From NCBI GenBank assembly GCA_051025295.1, contig JBMGJV010000021.1: a stretch of 64,000 bases of DNA; one strand, 5' to 3'. This DNA comes from KBS-83 sp051025295. GTDB lineage: Bacteria > Acidobacteriota > Terriglobia > Terriglobales > Acidobacteriaceae. The notes below the pieces were generated by a model. The model made no database searches. It was given only the letters and a program-made list of their open reading frames with translations, and had not been told where the DNA came from. Position numbers and translations under genes: made by a program. Shown one piece after another: positions 1 through 8,115 of this stretch; positions within the stretch are counted from its first letter, which is position 1, and each line of letters opens with the position of its first letter.

Positions 1-789
1 GTGCACGGCGGCCTTATCCCCTACGGCTCCACCTTCTTCAACTTCGTCGATTACGCCAAGCCGGCGCTGCGCATCGCGGCCATCATGAAGTCGCACTCCA
101 TCTTCGTGTTCACGCACGACTCCATCGGCCTCGGCGAAGACGGCCCCACGCACCAGCCCATCGAGCAGCTCATGATGCTGCGCGCCACGCCCAACCTGAT
201 CGATCTGCGGCCCGCGGATGCGAATGAGACAGCCGCCGTCTGGAAGGTTGCGCTCGAGACCAAGGCGCCGTCCTTCATGGCGCTCTCTCGCCAGGACCTG
301 CCCATTCTCGATGCAGCCAAGCTGAACGTCATGGCAAACGTGGCCAAGGGCGCCTATATCGTCGAGCAGGGTGGCGAGCAGCCGAAGCTGCTGATCGTCG
401 GCACCGGCGCTGAAGTCTGGCCCGCCATCGAAGCCGCGAAGCGCCTCAGCAGTGAGGGCATTCCGACGCGCGTGATCTCGATGCCGAGCTGGCGTCTCTT
501 CGAGCAGCAGGACGAAGCCTACAAGGACTCGATCTTCCCGGATCATCTGCCCAAGCTCGCTATCGAGGCCGGTTCGCCGCTCGGCTGGTGGAAGTGGGTC
601 GGCCGTCACGGAGATGTCATCGGGCTCGATCGCTTCGGCGCCTCGGCTCCCGGCACCACCGTGCTTGAAAAGCTCGGCTTCAATGCAGAGGGCGTCTACC
701 AGCGCGCGAAGAAGCTGCTCGATCGCTATCAGCACGAGACCACCGCCTCCTCGAGTAAGGGCACACCCGAGCCGGTCGGCACACGATAG
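1..789 (+). CDS. tkt: Transketolase, C-terminal part (5' end outside window)
   Basis: The reading frame is open at the window edge, so only the last 262 residues are seen and the first codon is not the true start. The segment covers the C-terminal part of the pyrimidine-binding domain (GGLIPYGSTFFNF, then FTHDSIGLGEDGPTHQP, the transketolase signature) and the C-terminal domain (LLIVGTGAEVW, then SPLGWWKWVGRHGDVIG). Transketolase moves two-carbon ketol units between sugar phosphates using thiamine diphosphate, in the cytosol. It heads the visible part of a pentose-phosphate operon with gnd, zwf and pgl. A Ser/Thr-rich tail after the last domain is probably disordered. Identity is very secure; the start is unknown. 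Confidence 0.95.
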   Translation: MHGGLIPYGSTFFNFVDYAKPALRIAAIMKSHSIFVFTHDSIGLGEDGPTHQPIEQLMMLRATPNLIDLRPADANETAAVWKVALETKAPSFMALSRQDLPILDAAKLNVMANVAKGAYIVEQGGEQPKLLIVGTGAEVWPAIEAAKRLSSEGIPTRVISMPSWRLFEQQDEAYKDSIFPDHLPKLAIEAGSPLGWWKWVGRHGDVIGLDRFGASAPGTTVLEKLGFNAEGVYQRAKKLLDRYQHETTASSSKGTPEPVGTR

Positions 790-901
790 CTGCAACCGGA
801 CCGCCAAACCACCTCACAAACCCATGCGGGGACTGCGTCTATCGCGGTCCTCGCCGCATCCATAGGCCAGCGAGCGAGCAGGAACGAACGGATTCGCCAT
901 C

Positions 902-1558
902 ATGCCCACGGAAGCATCCCCGCACCAGCCAGCCCCCGGCGACGCACGCATCCAGGCTATCTATTGGGACATCGGTGGCGTTCTGCTTACCAATGGCTGG
1001 GATCATGAAGAGCGCGCCCGCGTGCTCGCGCAGTTCTCAATCGATCGCGCTGAGTACGAGCCGCGTCACGAAGAGGCGAACGACCGCTGGGAGCGAGGCG
1101 AGATCAGCGATCGGCAATTCCTCGAGCAGACCGTCTTCTTCAAAGAGCGCAGCTTCACGCCAGAGCAGTTTCTTGCTGCCCTGTGGCGCGAGTCGCAGTG
1201 GCTGCCCGGCGGCGCGCGCAACGTCATCACCGCGGCGCGGCAGCACAGCGGGCTCAAGATGGCGATGCTCAACAACGAGTCGGGCCCGCTCAATGACTAC
1301 CGCATCGATACCTTCGGGCTGGCGCAGTTTTTCGATGGATTCTTCTGCTCCGCGTATCTTGGAATGCGCAAGCCGGAGCCGCGCATCTTCACCACCGGGG
1401 CCGCGCTGCTCCATGTTGCCCCGGAAGCCTGCTGCTTCATCGACGATCGGGAGAAGAACTGTGCAGCCGCAGCATCTGTCGGCATGCATGCGATCCAGTA
1501 CAAGGGCGAGCAGCAGTTAACCGAGAGCCTTCGCGCACTCGGTGTGCGATTGAACTAA
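902..1558 (+). CDS. HAD-family hydrolase (haloacid dehalogenase/epoxide hydrolase-type phosphatase)
   Basis: This 218-residue protein has the HAD motif I near residues 22-30 (YWDIGGVLL). The nucleophile Asp is followed two residues later by Gly instead of a second Asp, as in the dehalogenase/epoxide-hydrolase-N branch. Motif II is MAMLNNES near 120, and the C-terminal acidic motif is CFIDDREKN near 180. Members hydrolyse phosphate or other small-molecule esters; the substrate cannot be read from the sequence. It lies between transketolase and gnd, so a sugar-phosphate clean-up role is a reasonable guess only. No strong Shine-Dalgarno is visible before the ATG. Confidence 0.85.
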   Translation: MPTEASPHQPAPGDARIQAIYWDIGGVLLTNGWDHEERARVLAQFSIDRAEYEPRHEEANDRWERGEISDRQFLEQTVFFKERSFTPEQFLAALWRESQWLPGGARNVITAARQHSGLKMAMLNNESGPLNDYRIDTFGLAQFFDGFFCSAYLGMRKPEPRIFTTGAALLHVAPEACCFIDDREKNCAAAASVGMHAIQYKGEQQLTESLRALGVRLN

Positions 1559-1601
1559 GAGTTTCGACAAGCGTGAGCAGCGGAAGCTGAGAGGAGACAC
1601 G

Positions 1602-2507
1602 ATGGAATTGGGAATGATCGGTCTGGGCAAGATGGGCTTCAACATGGCGACGCGCCTGCGCGAGGGCGGTCACACCGTCGTCGGCTTCGACTTCAACAAC
1701 GACGTCGTCAACAAGCTGACCAGCGATGGCTCGAAGGGTGTCCATACCCTCGAAGATCTGGTGAAGGGCCTCAAGACGCCACGCGCGATCTGGCTTATGG
1801 TTCCATCGGGCGATCCCGTGGATGAGACCATCGCCAAGCTCGAGCCGCTGATGGAAAAGGGCGACATCTTTATCGATGGCGGTAACTCGAACTACAAGGA
1901 CACCCAGCGCCGCGCCAAGGCCGAGGAGGCCAAGGGCTTCCACTTTGTCGACTGCGGCACGTCCGGCGGCGTGTGGGGACTCAAAGAGGGTTACAGCATG
2001 ATGGTGGGCGGTCCCGAGGATGTTGTGAACCACCTCCGGCCCATCTTCGAAACGCTCGCGCCCGGCAAGGATCAGGGCTGGGGTCGTGTCGGACCGGCAG
2101 GCGCCGGTCACTACGTCAAGATGGTGCACAACGCCATCGAGTACGGCATGATGCAGGCCTACGCCGAGGGCTTCTCCATCCTCGAGCACAAGGAAGAAAT
2201 GCACTTCGACTTGGCACAGATTGGCGAGATCTGGCGCTACGGTTCGGTCATTCGTTCGTGGCTGCTCGACCTCACCACCGAAGCGCTCCAGAAGAATCCG
2301 AAACTCGATGGCCTCGAAGCCTACGTGGTCGACTCGGGCGAAGGGCGCTGGACCGTCATGGAAGCCATCGACCTCAACGTCTCCGCGCCCGTCATCACCG
2401 AATCGCTGATTCGTCGCATCCGTTCGCGGGAAGACAACAACTTCTCCGACCGCATGCTCGCCATCATGCGCAACGCGTTCGGCGGACACGCCATCAAGAA
2501 GGCCTAA
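1602..2507 (+). CDS. gnd: 6-phosphogluconate dehydrogenase, decarboxylating, short form
   Basis: The enzyme oxidises and decarboxylates 6-phosphogluconate to ribulose 5-phosphate, giving NAD(P)H. The dinucleotide-binding loop is at the very N-terminus (MIGLGKMGFNMA). The substrate-binding segment CGTSGGVWGLKEGY is near 121-134, and the catalytic GHYVKMVHNAIEYGMMQAY, with its Lys and Asn, is near 167-186. At 301 residues this is the short form, lacking the C-terminal extension of the roughly 470-residue enzyme of E. coli. A GAGGAG Shine-Dalgarno precedes the ATG. It sits between an HAD hydrolase and zwf, completing the oxidative pentose-phosphate set. Cofactor preference (NAD or NADP) is undecided. 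Confidence 0.96.
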   Translation: MELGMIGLGKMGFNMATRLREGGHTVVGFDFNNDVVNKLTSDGSKGVHTLEDLVKGLKTPRAIWLMVPSGDPVDETIAKLEPLMEKGDIFIDGGNSNYKDTQRRAKAEEAKGFHFVDCGTSGGVWGLKEGYSMMVGGPEDVVNHLRPIFETLAPGKDQGWGRVGPAGAGHYVKMVHNAIEYGMMQAYAEGFSILEHKEEMHFDLAQIGEIWRYGSVIRSWLLDLTTEALQKNPKLDGLEAYVVDSGEGRWTVMEAIDLNVSAPVITESLIRRIRSREDNNFSDRMLAIMRNAFGGHAIKKA

Positions 2508-2534
2508 GTCGGTCGGCTCTAACCAGAATCGAGC

Positions 2535-2540
2535 AGGAGG
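2535..2540 (+). promoter_or_regulatory. Shine-Dalgarno deciding the zwf start
   Basis: A perfect AGGAGG directly abuts the ATG at 2541 and is six bases from the ATG at 2547. Only the second spacing is workable, so zwf should start at 2547. Confidence 0.75.
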
Positions 2541-2546
2541 ATGCAA

Positions 2547-4091
2547 ATGGCAGCAGCAGCGGTGACACAGGCCCAGGTCGATCCCGAGACAATCAAGCGT
2601 GCGCGCGGACACGAGCGTACCCCCGAGCCCACCGTGGTCGTCATCTTTGGCGCGTCGGGTGACCTGACGAAACGCAAGCTGCTGCCGGCCCTGTTTCATC
2701 TCGAGCAGGCGGGCCTGCTGCCGCAGCAGTTTGCGGTGGTCGGCGTGGCGCGGCGTCCGCTCGGCGACGGCTTCGCGAAGGACATGCGTGAAGGCATCGT
2801 TGAATTCGGCGGCGTCAAGGCGGACGACGCGAAGCTGAATGAATTCATCCAGAAGGTGAGCTATCACCAGATGGATTTCGACGATCATGAAGGCTACGCC
2901 AACCTCAAGAAGTTGTTAGACCAGATCGACCAGAAGCAGGGAACCAAGGGCAACCGTCTCTTCTACCTCGCCGTCGCGCCCGAGTACTTCGCCGACATCA
3001 TGAACCAGCTCGGCGAACAGAAGATGGCGCAGCCGCAGAAGGGAACCGTTCACTGCATTATCGAGAAGCCGTTCGGTCACGACCTCGAGTCCGCGCGCAA
3101 GCTGAATGACGATGTCAATTCGGTCTTCCGCGAAGAGCAGGTCTTCCGCATCGATCACTATCTCGGCAAGGAGACGGTGCAGAACATCCTCGTCTTCCGC
3201 TTCGCCAACGGCATGTTCGAGCCGGTCTGGAATCGTAACTACATCGATCACGTGCAGATCACGGCAGCCGAAGAGATCGGCATCGAAGGCCGCGGGCCCT
3301 TCTACGAAAGCGCCGGCGCACTCCGCGATGTCATCCAGAACCACGTCATGGAACTGCTCTCCTTCGTCGCCATGGAGCCGCCCGTCTCCTTCGAGGCCGA
3401 CGCGCTCCGGCGTGAGAAGGTCAAAGTCTGGCGCGCCATTCAGCCCATCCCGCTCGAGGACACAGTCCGCGGCCAGTACGGCCCGGGCAAGGTGAAGGAT
3501 CAGGACGTCAAGGGCTACCGGCAGGAGGAGCGCGTCGATCCGAACTCGGTGCGCGAGACCTATGCCGCCCTGCGAGTCGAGATCGACAACTGGCGCTGGG
3601 CGGGCGTTCCCTTCTATATCCGGGCAGGCAAGCGCCTGGCCAAGCGATCGACCGAGATCGCCATCCAGTTCAAGCAACCGCCTCAGTTACTTTTCAAGGA
3701 CCTGGGCGGCCAGTGCAGCGAAATCCAGCCGAACATCATCAGCATGCGCATCCAGCCGAACGAAGGCATCTCCCTCCGCTTTGGCGCGAAGGTGCCCAGT
3801 CCGAACATGGAAGTCTGTCCGGTCATCATGAACTTCGACTACTCGCAGGCCTTCGGCAAAAACTCGGCCAACGGTTACGAGCGCCTCCTGCTCGATGCCA
3901 TGCTTGGCGACGCCACCCTGTTCGCCCACCGCGAAGGCGTCGAAGCAACCTGGTCGCTGCTGACTCCCGTGCTTGAGAAGTGGGAGGCAAACAAACCCAC
4001 CGACCTGCCCAATTACGCAGCCGGCACCTGGGGACCCAAGGCAGCCGACGAGCTGCTCGGGCGCGATGGCCGCGCCTGGCGGAGGGAGTAG
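2547..4091 (+). CDS. zwf: Glucose-6-phosphate 1-dehydrogenase
   Basis: Catalyses the first step of the oxidative pentose-phosphate pathway, glucose 6-phosphate to 6-phosphoglucono-lactone with NADP reduction. The N-terminal coenzyme-binding loop reads GASGDLTKRKLLPALF, and the active-site signature is RIDHYLGKETVQN. The length of 514 residues is normal. Two ATGs occur, at 2541 and 2547. The AGGAGG at 2535-2540 touches the first but lies six bases from the second, so 2547 is chosen. It is followed after two bases by pgl, so the two pathway enzymes are very likely translated from one message. Confidence 0.97.
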   Translation: MAAAAVTQAQVDPETIKRARGHERTPEPTVVVIFGASGDLTKRKLLPALFHLEQAGLLPQQFAVVGVARRPLGDGFAKDMREGIVEFGGVKADDAKLNEFIQKVSYHQMDFDDHEGYANLKKLLDQIDQKQGTKGNRLFYLAVAPEYFADIMNQLGEQKMAQPQKGTVHCIIEKPFGHDLESARKLNDDVNSVFREEQVFRIDHYLGKETVQNILVFRFANGMFEPVWNRNYIDHVQITAAEEIGIEGRGPFYESAGALRDVIQNHVMELLSFVAMEPPVSFEADALRREKVKVWRAIQPIPLEDTVRGQYGPGKVKDQDVKGYRQEERVDPNSVRETYAALRVEIDNWRWAGVPFYIRAGKRLAKRSTEIAIQFKQPPQLLFKDLGGQCSEIQPNIISMRIQPNEGISLRFGAKVPSPNMEVCPVIMNFDYSQAFGKNSANGYERLLLDAMLGDATLFAHREGVEATWSLLTPVLEKWEANKPTDLPNYAAGTWGPKAADELLGRDGRAWRRE

Positions 4092-4093
4092 CC

Positions 4094-4900
4094 GTGCCCA
4101 GGCCGATCCGCGTCGAGTACCACGTCTTCGACAATGGCGATGCGTTCACCGAGGGCGCAACCGACTACTACGCGAACCGCCTCGCGGAGTTTGGCTCCAC
4201 CGTGCCCATCGTGCAGCAGATCAACATCGCCTTCTCCGGCGGCACCACGCCGAAAGCGATCTTCGAGCTCCTCGCCGATGACACAAAGCCCTATCGAGCA
4301 TTGGTCCCCTGGGAGCGGCTCGGGTTCTTCTTCGTCGACGAGCGCAGCGTGCCGCCCGACAATCCGGACAGCAACTACGGCATGGCCGAGCGCGCCCTGC
4401 TCAGCCGCGTTCCCATCGAGCCCTCGCAGGTGCATCGCTTCGCCGGCGAACTCGATCCGGAAGAGGCCGCAGCCAAGTATGAGTCGGCGATCCGCGGTGT
4501 CTTTCGCCTCGAAGGCGCGCAGATGCCCATCTTCCAGCTCATCTCCCTCGGCATGGGCGACGACGGCCACACCGCGTCGCTCTTCCCGCACACCGAGGCT
4601 CTGCATGAGCTCGGCCGCATCGCCGTCGCCAACCAGGTCCCGCAGAAGGACACCTGGCGGCTGACCCTGACCTGGCCCGTCATCAACCAGGCGCACGATG
4701 TCTCCTTCCTCCTCAAGGGCGCCGCCAAGGCAGAGGTCTTGCGCCGCGTGTTTCTCGGCGGCTACGATCCCGAAGCACTCCCCTCGCAGCTGATCCGACC
4801 GGCCTCTGGACGGCTGACACTGCTGCTGGACCGCGATGCGGCGGCGCTGCTGCCCCCGCCCGACGCAACCGGCCGAGGAGTGCTGGAGGTCACGCATTGA
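4094..4900 (+). CDS. pgl: 6-phosphogluconolactonase
   Basis: Hydrolyses 6-phosphoglucono-lactone made by Zwf to 6-phosphogluconate used by Gnd. The DevB/SOL family marks are AFSGGTTPKAIFELL near residue 46, FFVDERSVPPDNPDSNYGMA near 80, and LGMGDDGHTASLFP near 155. The frame is open further upstream into zwf, but the GTG at 4094 lies three bases after the zwf stop and seven bases behind GGAGGG (4081-4086). That gives a normal 268-residue protein. Its stop overlaps the TTG start of glk, so coupled translation is likely. Confidence 0.95.
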   Translation: MPRPIRVEYHVFDNGDAFTEGATDYYANRLAEFGSTVPIVQQINIAFSGGTTPKAIFELLADDTKPYRALVPWERLGFFFVDERSVPPDNPDSNYGMAERALLSRVPIEPSQVHRFAGELDPEEAAAKYESAIRGVFRLEGAQMPIFQLISLGMGDDGHTASLFPHTEALHELGRIAVANQVPQKDTWRLTLTWPVINQAHDVSFLLKGAAKAEVLRRVFLGGYDPEALPSQLIRPASGRLTLLLDRDAAALLPPPDATGRGVLEVTH

Positions 4901-5928
4901 TTCTTGCTGGCGACGTCGGTGGCACCAAAGTCGCGCTCGCGCTGTTCGATTTTCAGGATGGAAACCTGCATCACCTGGCCGAGGAGCGCTATCCGGCGAA
5001 GGACTACGCCGGGCTCGAAGAGATCGTCCGCACGTTCCTGAGTCAGTACAAGCAGGAAGGTCAGATCTCGGCTGCCTGCTTCGGCGTGCCCGGCCCCGTG
5101 CGCCATGGTGTGCTGCGGCTCACCAACCTTCCCTGGACGCTCGACAGCCGCAAGCTCTCGCTCGATCTCGGCATCGACCATCTCTTCCTGATCAACGATC
5201 TCGAAGCCAACGGCTACGGCATCCCGGAGCTCAAGTCCGAACAGATCTTCACGCTCAGCCCTGGTGATCCGAGCGCCGCGGGCAATCGCGCTCTCATCTC
5301 CGCCGGCACCGGCCTCGGCGAGGCCTTCATCATTTGGAACGGCAAGCGGCACATTCCCATGGCGTCCGAAGGCGGTCACTGCGACTTCGCCCCACGCAAT
5401 GAGGACGAGATCGGGTTGCTGCGCTATCTGCAGAAGAAGCTCGGCGGACGCGTCAGCTATGAGCGCGTCATCGCCGGCGTCGGCATCAAGAGCGTCTACG
5501 AGTACCTGCGTGACGATCAGAAGATGGACGAGCCGAAGTGGCTGCGCGAGCGCATGGAAACAGAAGATCCGAATGCTGTGATTGGCGAAGTCGGCGAAGC
5601 AGGCCAGAACGAGCTCTGCGTCAAGACGCTCGACATGGTCGTGAGTGCCTACGGCGCCGAAACCGGCAATCTTGTCCTCAAGATCCTCGCCATCGGCGGT
5701 GTCTACCTGGGCGGCGGCATCGCCCCGAAGATCCTCAGAAAGCTCCAGGATGGTTCCTTCATGCGCGCCTTCACTGACAAAGGTCGCCTCAGCGACCTGC
5801 TCGTGCAGACCCCGGTGCGCATCATCCTCGAAAGCCGCGCTGCGCTGATCGGCGCTGCGGCCTTCGCCGAAGCACGAGCTACAGAACTCAGCGGGCACTC
5901 CGAGCGGGCGGCATCCGTTGAAGGATGA
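4897..5928 (+). CDS. glk: Glucokinase (ROK/Glk-type hexokinase)
   Basis: Phosphorylates glucose to glucose 6-phosphate, feeding zwf upstream. The phosphate-binding loop is at the N-terminus (LAGDVGGTKVALALF). The hexokinase substrate segment is LINDLEANGYGIP near 94, followed by SAGTGLGEAFI near 135, SEGGHCDFAPR near 155 and GGVYLGGGIAPKIL near 267. The 343 residues fit the bacterial glucokinase family. The start is TTG at 4897, overlapping the pgl stop by four bases (TTGA), with GGAGGT at 4885-4890 six bases upstream. Placing glk in the pentose-phosphate operon implies free glucose is routed directly into this pathway. Confidence 0.95.
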   Translation: MILAGDVGGTKVALALFDFQDGNLHHLAEERYPAKDYAGLEEIVRTFLSQYKQEGQISAACFGVPGPVRHGVLRLTNLPWTLDSRKLSLDLGIDHLFLINDLEANGYGIPELKSEQIFTLSPGDPSAAGNRALISAGTGLGEAFIIWNGKRHIPMASEGGHCDFAPRNEDEIGLLRYLQKKLGGRVSYERVIAGVGIKSVYEYLRDDQKMDEPKWLRERMETEDPNAVIGEVGEAGQNELCVKTLDMVVSAYGAETGNLVLKILAIGGVYLGGGIAPKILRKLQDGSFMRAFTDKGRLSDLLVQTPVRIILESRAALIGAAAFAEARATELSGHSERAASVEG

Positions 5929-6325
5929 CACTGCGCTCACAACCCCCGCCAAGGCCTCCGCAGCGAAACGCCGCGGGCTGAGTTACGTAGTGCATCTCGC
6001 CTGCCTCCTGCTCCTGCTGCCGGGTTCTCTCTGGGCCCACGCCGTGCTTGTGCGGTCCACGCCCGCGGACCATACCAGCATCAAGCCAGGTCCGCAGACC
6101 ATCACGCTCACCTATAACTCGCGCATCGATGCTGCGCGCTCGACGCTCGTGCTCGTTCGGCCGGACGGCACACGCCAGACACTTCCGCTCGCGCCAAAAA
6201 GCGCCGTCAACATTCTCGCGACGCAAACAGATCTTTCGCGCTCGGGTGACTACCAGGTGCAGTGGCAGGTCCTTTCCGTCGATGGCCATATCACGCGGGG
6301 CACTCTGCAGTTTCACGTTGAGTAG
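5918..6325 (+). CDS. copC: CopC-family periplasmic copper-binding protein
   Basis: A 135-residue exported protein of the CopC/YobA family, a single beta-sandwich that binds copper in the periplasm. A hydrophobic segment (LACLLLLLPGSLWA, about 28-41) ends in a signal-peptidase site just before HAVLVRSTPADHTSI. Cleavage there would leave His as the first mature residue, the classic Cu(II) ligand of CopC. The C-terminus SVDGHITRGTLQFHVE carries the family's DGH signature. The TTG start at 5918 overlaps the glk stop by 11 bases and no strong ribosome-binding site is seen, so the exact start is uncertain. The next gene encodes its usual partner CopD. Confidence 0.85.
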   Translation: MKDDTALTTPAKASAAKRRGLSYVVHLACLLLLLPGSLWAHAVLVRSTPADHTSIKPGPQTITLTYNSRIDAARSTLVLVRPDGTRQTLPLAPKSAVNILATQTDLSRSGDYQVQWQVLSVDGHITRGTLQFHVE

Positions 6326-6409
6326 CCTGACTATTCCGAGTAACCGACACCCTCCGCAGTCCCGCTTAGCCCTGCGCGCATCCACTGGTGCGGAACGGGT
6401 CATCGCTGC

Positions 6410-8025
6410 TTGATCTGGCTGCTGAACGACTTCGATCTGCTCTCTGTCCTGCTGCACGCAATCATCCTTGCGCTTGAGTCGCTGCTCGTCGGTGGCGTCC
6501 TGTTCGTCCTCGTCGTCGCCCTCCCCGCCGGCTCACCTGCGCCCGCGCTCGCGGCGTCTCTCCGCGGGCTGCGCATCGCGGCCGTCTCCATCGCTGCTGC
6601 TCTCGTGCTCTCGTTTCTTCTCGCGGCGGCCATCCTCGTCGGCAGCGCAGGCGTCAGCGTTCGCGAAGCCGTCTCTGCCGGCCCGCTGCTGGCGCAGGCG
6701 TCCGCTGCTCTGTGTGCGTTGCTGGTCTTCGCACTGGCGCGTGGGCAAGCGCTCCAGCACCGTGCGATCCGTGTGCTGTTGCTCTCACTCGCCCTCGGTC
6801 TCACCGCGGCACTCGTCTCACTCAGCCATGCGGCCGCCCAGATGCAACATCGAGCATGGCTGCTGCTGCTCACCAGCGCGCACCACCTTGGCACTGCCGC
6901 TTGGGTCGGCGCCATGCCATTCCTGATCGTCACGCTCCGTCGAACAGAAGATCTGCCGGTCGCGCGACGCATCCTCCGCCGCTACTCCGCGATGGCGCTG
7001 GCTGCCGCCACATCGCTGGTCGCCGCAGGCCTCGGCCTTGCGTGGGCCTATGTCGGCACAGTCGACGGACTCTACGGCACCACCTACGGCGTCATGGTGC
7101 TGGTCAAGGTTTGCCTGCTCGCGCTCATGCTCTCGCTCGGTGCTGCCACTGGTACGCCGTGCGTGAGATCGACCGCGCCCCGCAACCGCTGCTGTTGCGC
7201 ATCCGCCGTTTCGCCGAGGTCGAACTCGGCCTCGGCCTCACCGCCATTCTGGTCGCCGCCTCACTCACGTCGCAGCCGCCCGCCATCGACATCGTGCAGG
7301 GCCGGCTCACGTGGGCGGACATCGAAGCGCGCCTGCACTGGGAAGCGCCTCGCCTCCACAGTCCGCCGCTCCAGGCGCTCGCTCCGCCCACCAGCCTCGA
7401 CCAGGCCGTGCAGCAAGTGCAATTTGGCAAGACTGCCGACAGCGATGCCAACGATCGCGCATGGTCGGAGTACAACCACCATTGGGCCGGCCTGGTCGTC
7501 CTGCTCGCGGGTGCGCTCGCGCTGGCCAGCCGCTCAAACACATTGCGTTGGGCGCGCCTTTGGCCGCTCAGCTTTGCCGGCCTTGCGCTCTTTATCCTGC
7601 TTCGCGCAGATCCTGAAAATTGGCCACTCGGACCACGCCCCTTCTGGGGCAGCTTCTTCGCGCCCGATGTGCTTGAGCATCGCCTCGCCGCCCTGCTCAT
7701 CCTTGCCTTCGCCGTCTTCGAAGGCATGGTGCAGTTGGGCGCGTTGCGCAGAGCGTGGGCCCGGTACGCATTCCCCGCGATGTGCGTGCTTGGCGGCGCG
7801 CTGCTCCTCACGCACAGCCACAGCTCCACGACCGGCCGAGACGAACTGCTCGCCGAGATCACCCACAGTGCGCTTGCCTTGTGCGCAGCACTTGCCGGCT
7901 GGGCGCGTTGGCTCGAGTTACGGCTGCCGCCCGAGCAGGTGCGCGCACGCCGCATCGCCGCGTATGTCTGGCCGATCGCCCTGATGATGGTCGGTGTCGT
8001 TCTGCTCGACTACCGCGAGATATAA
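6410..8025 (+). pseudogene. copD: CopD-family copper-resistance membrane protein, interrupted by one frameshift
   Basis: Residues 1-246 (TTG at 6410) form successive membrane helices, including the CopD segment AHHLGTAAWVGAMPFLIV. The frame then runs into Arg/Ser-rich nonsense from about 7148. The +1 frame continues the membrane protein exactly at that point (WYAVREIDRAPQPLLL... to HSHSSTTGRDELL... and the stop at 8025). Adding one base at 7148/7149 (GCC AC TGG to GCC AAC TGG) joins both halves into about 538 residues, reading AANWYAVREI. CopD proteins import or handle copper together with CopC, encoded just upstream. The break may be a real mutation or a base-call error; both halves otherwise look intact. 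Confidence 0.8.
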
Positions 8026-8115
8026 GTCACAATCGCTCGCTGCCCACTCTTCCTTTACATTGATTGGTTGTGCCCGAGTTCCCCCCCGGGCTGATTCTGG
8101 CTCTTGAGGTCGTCC

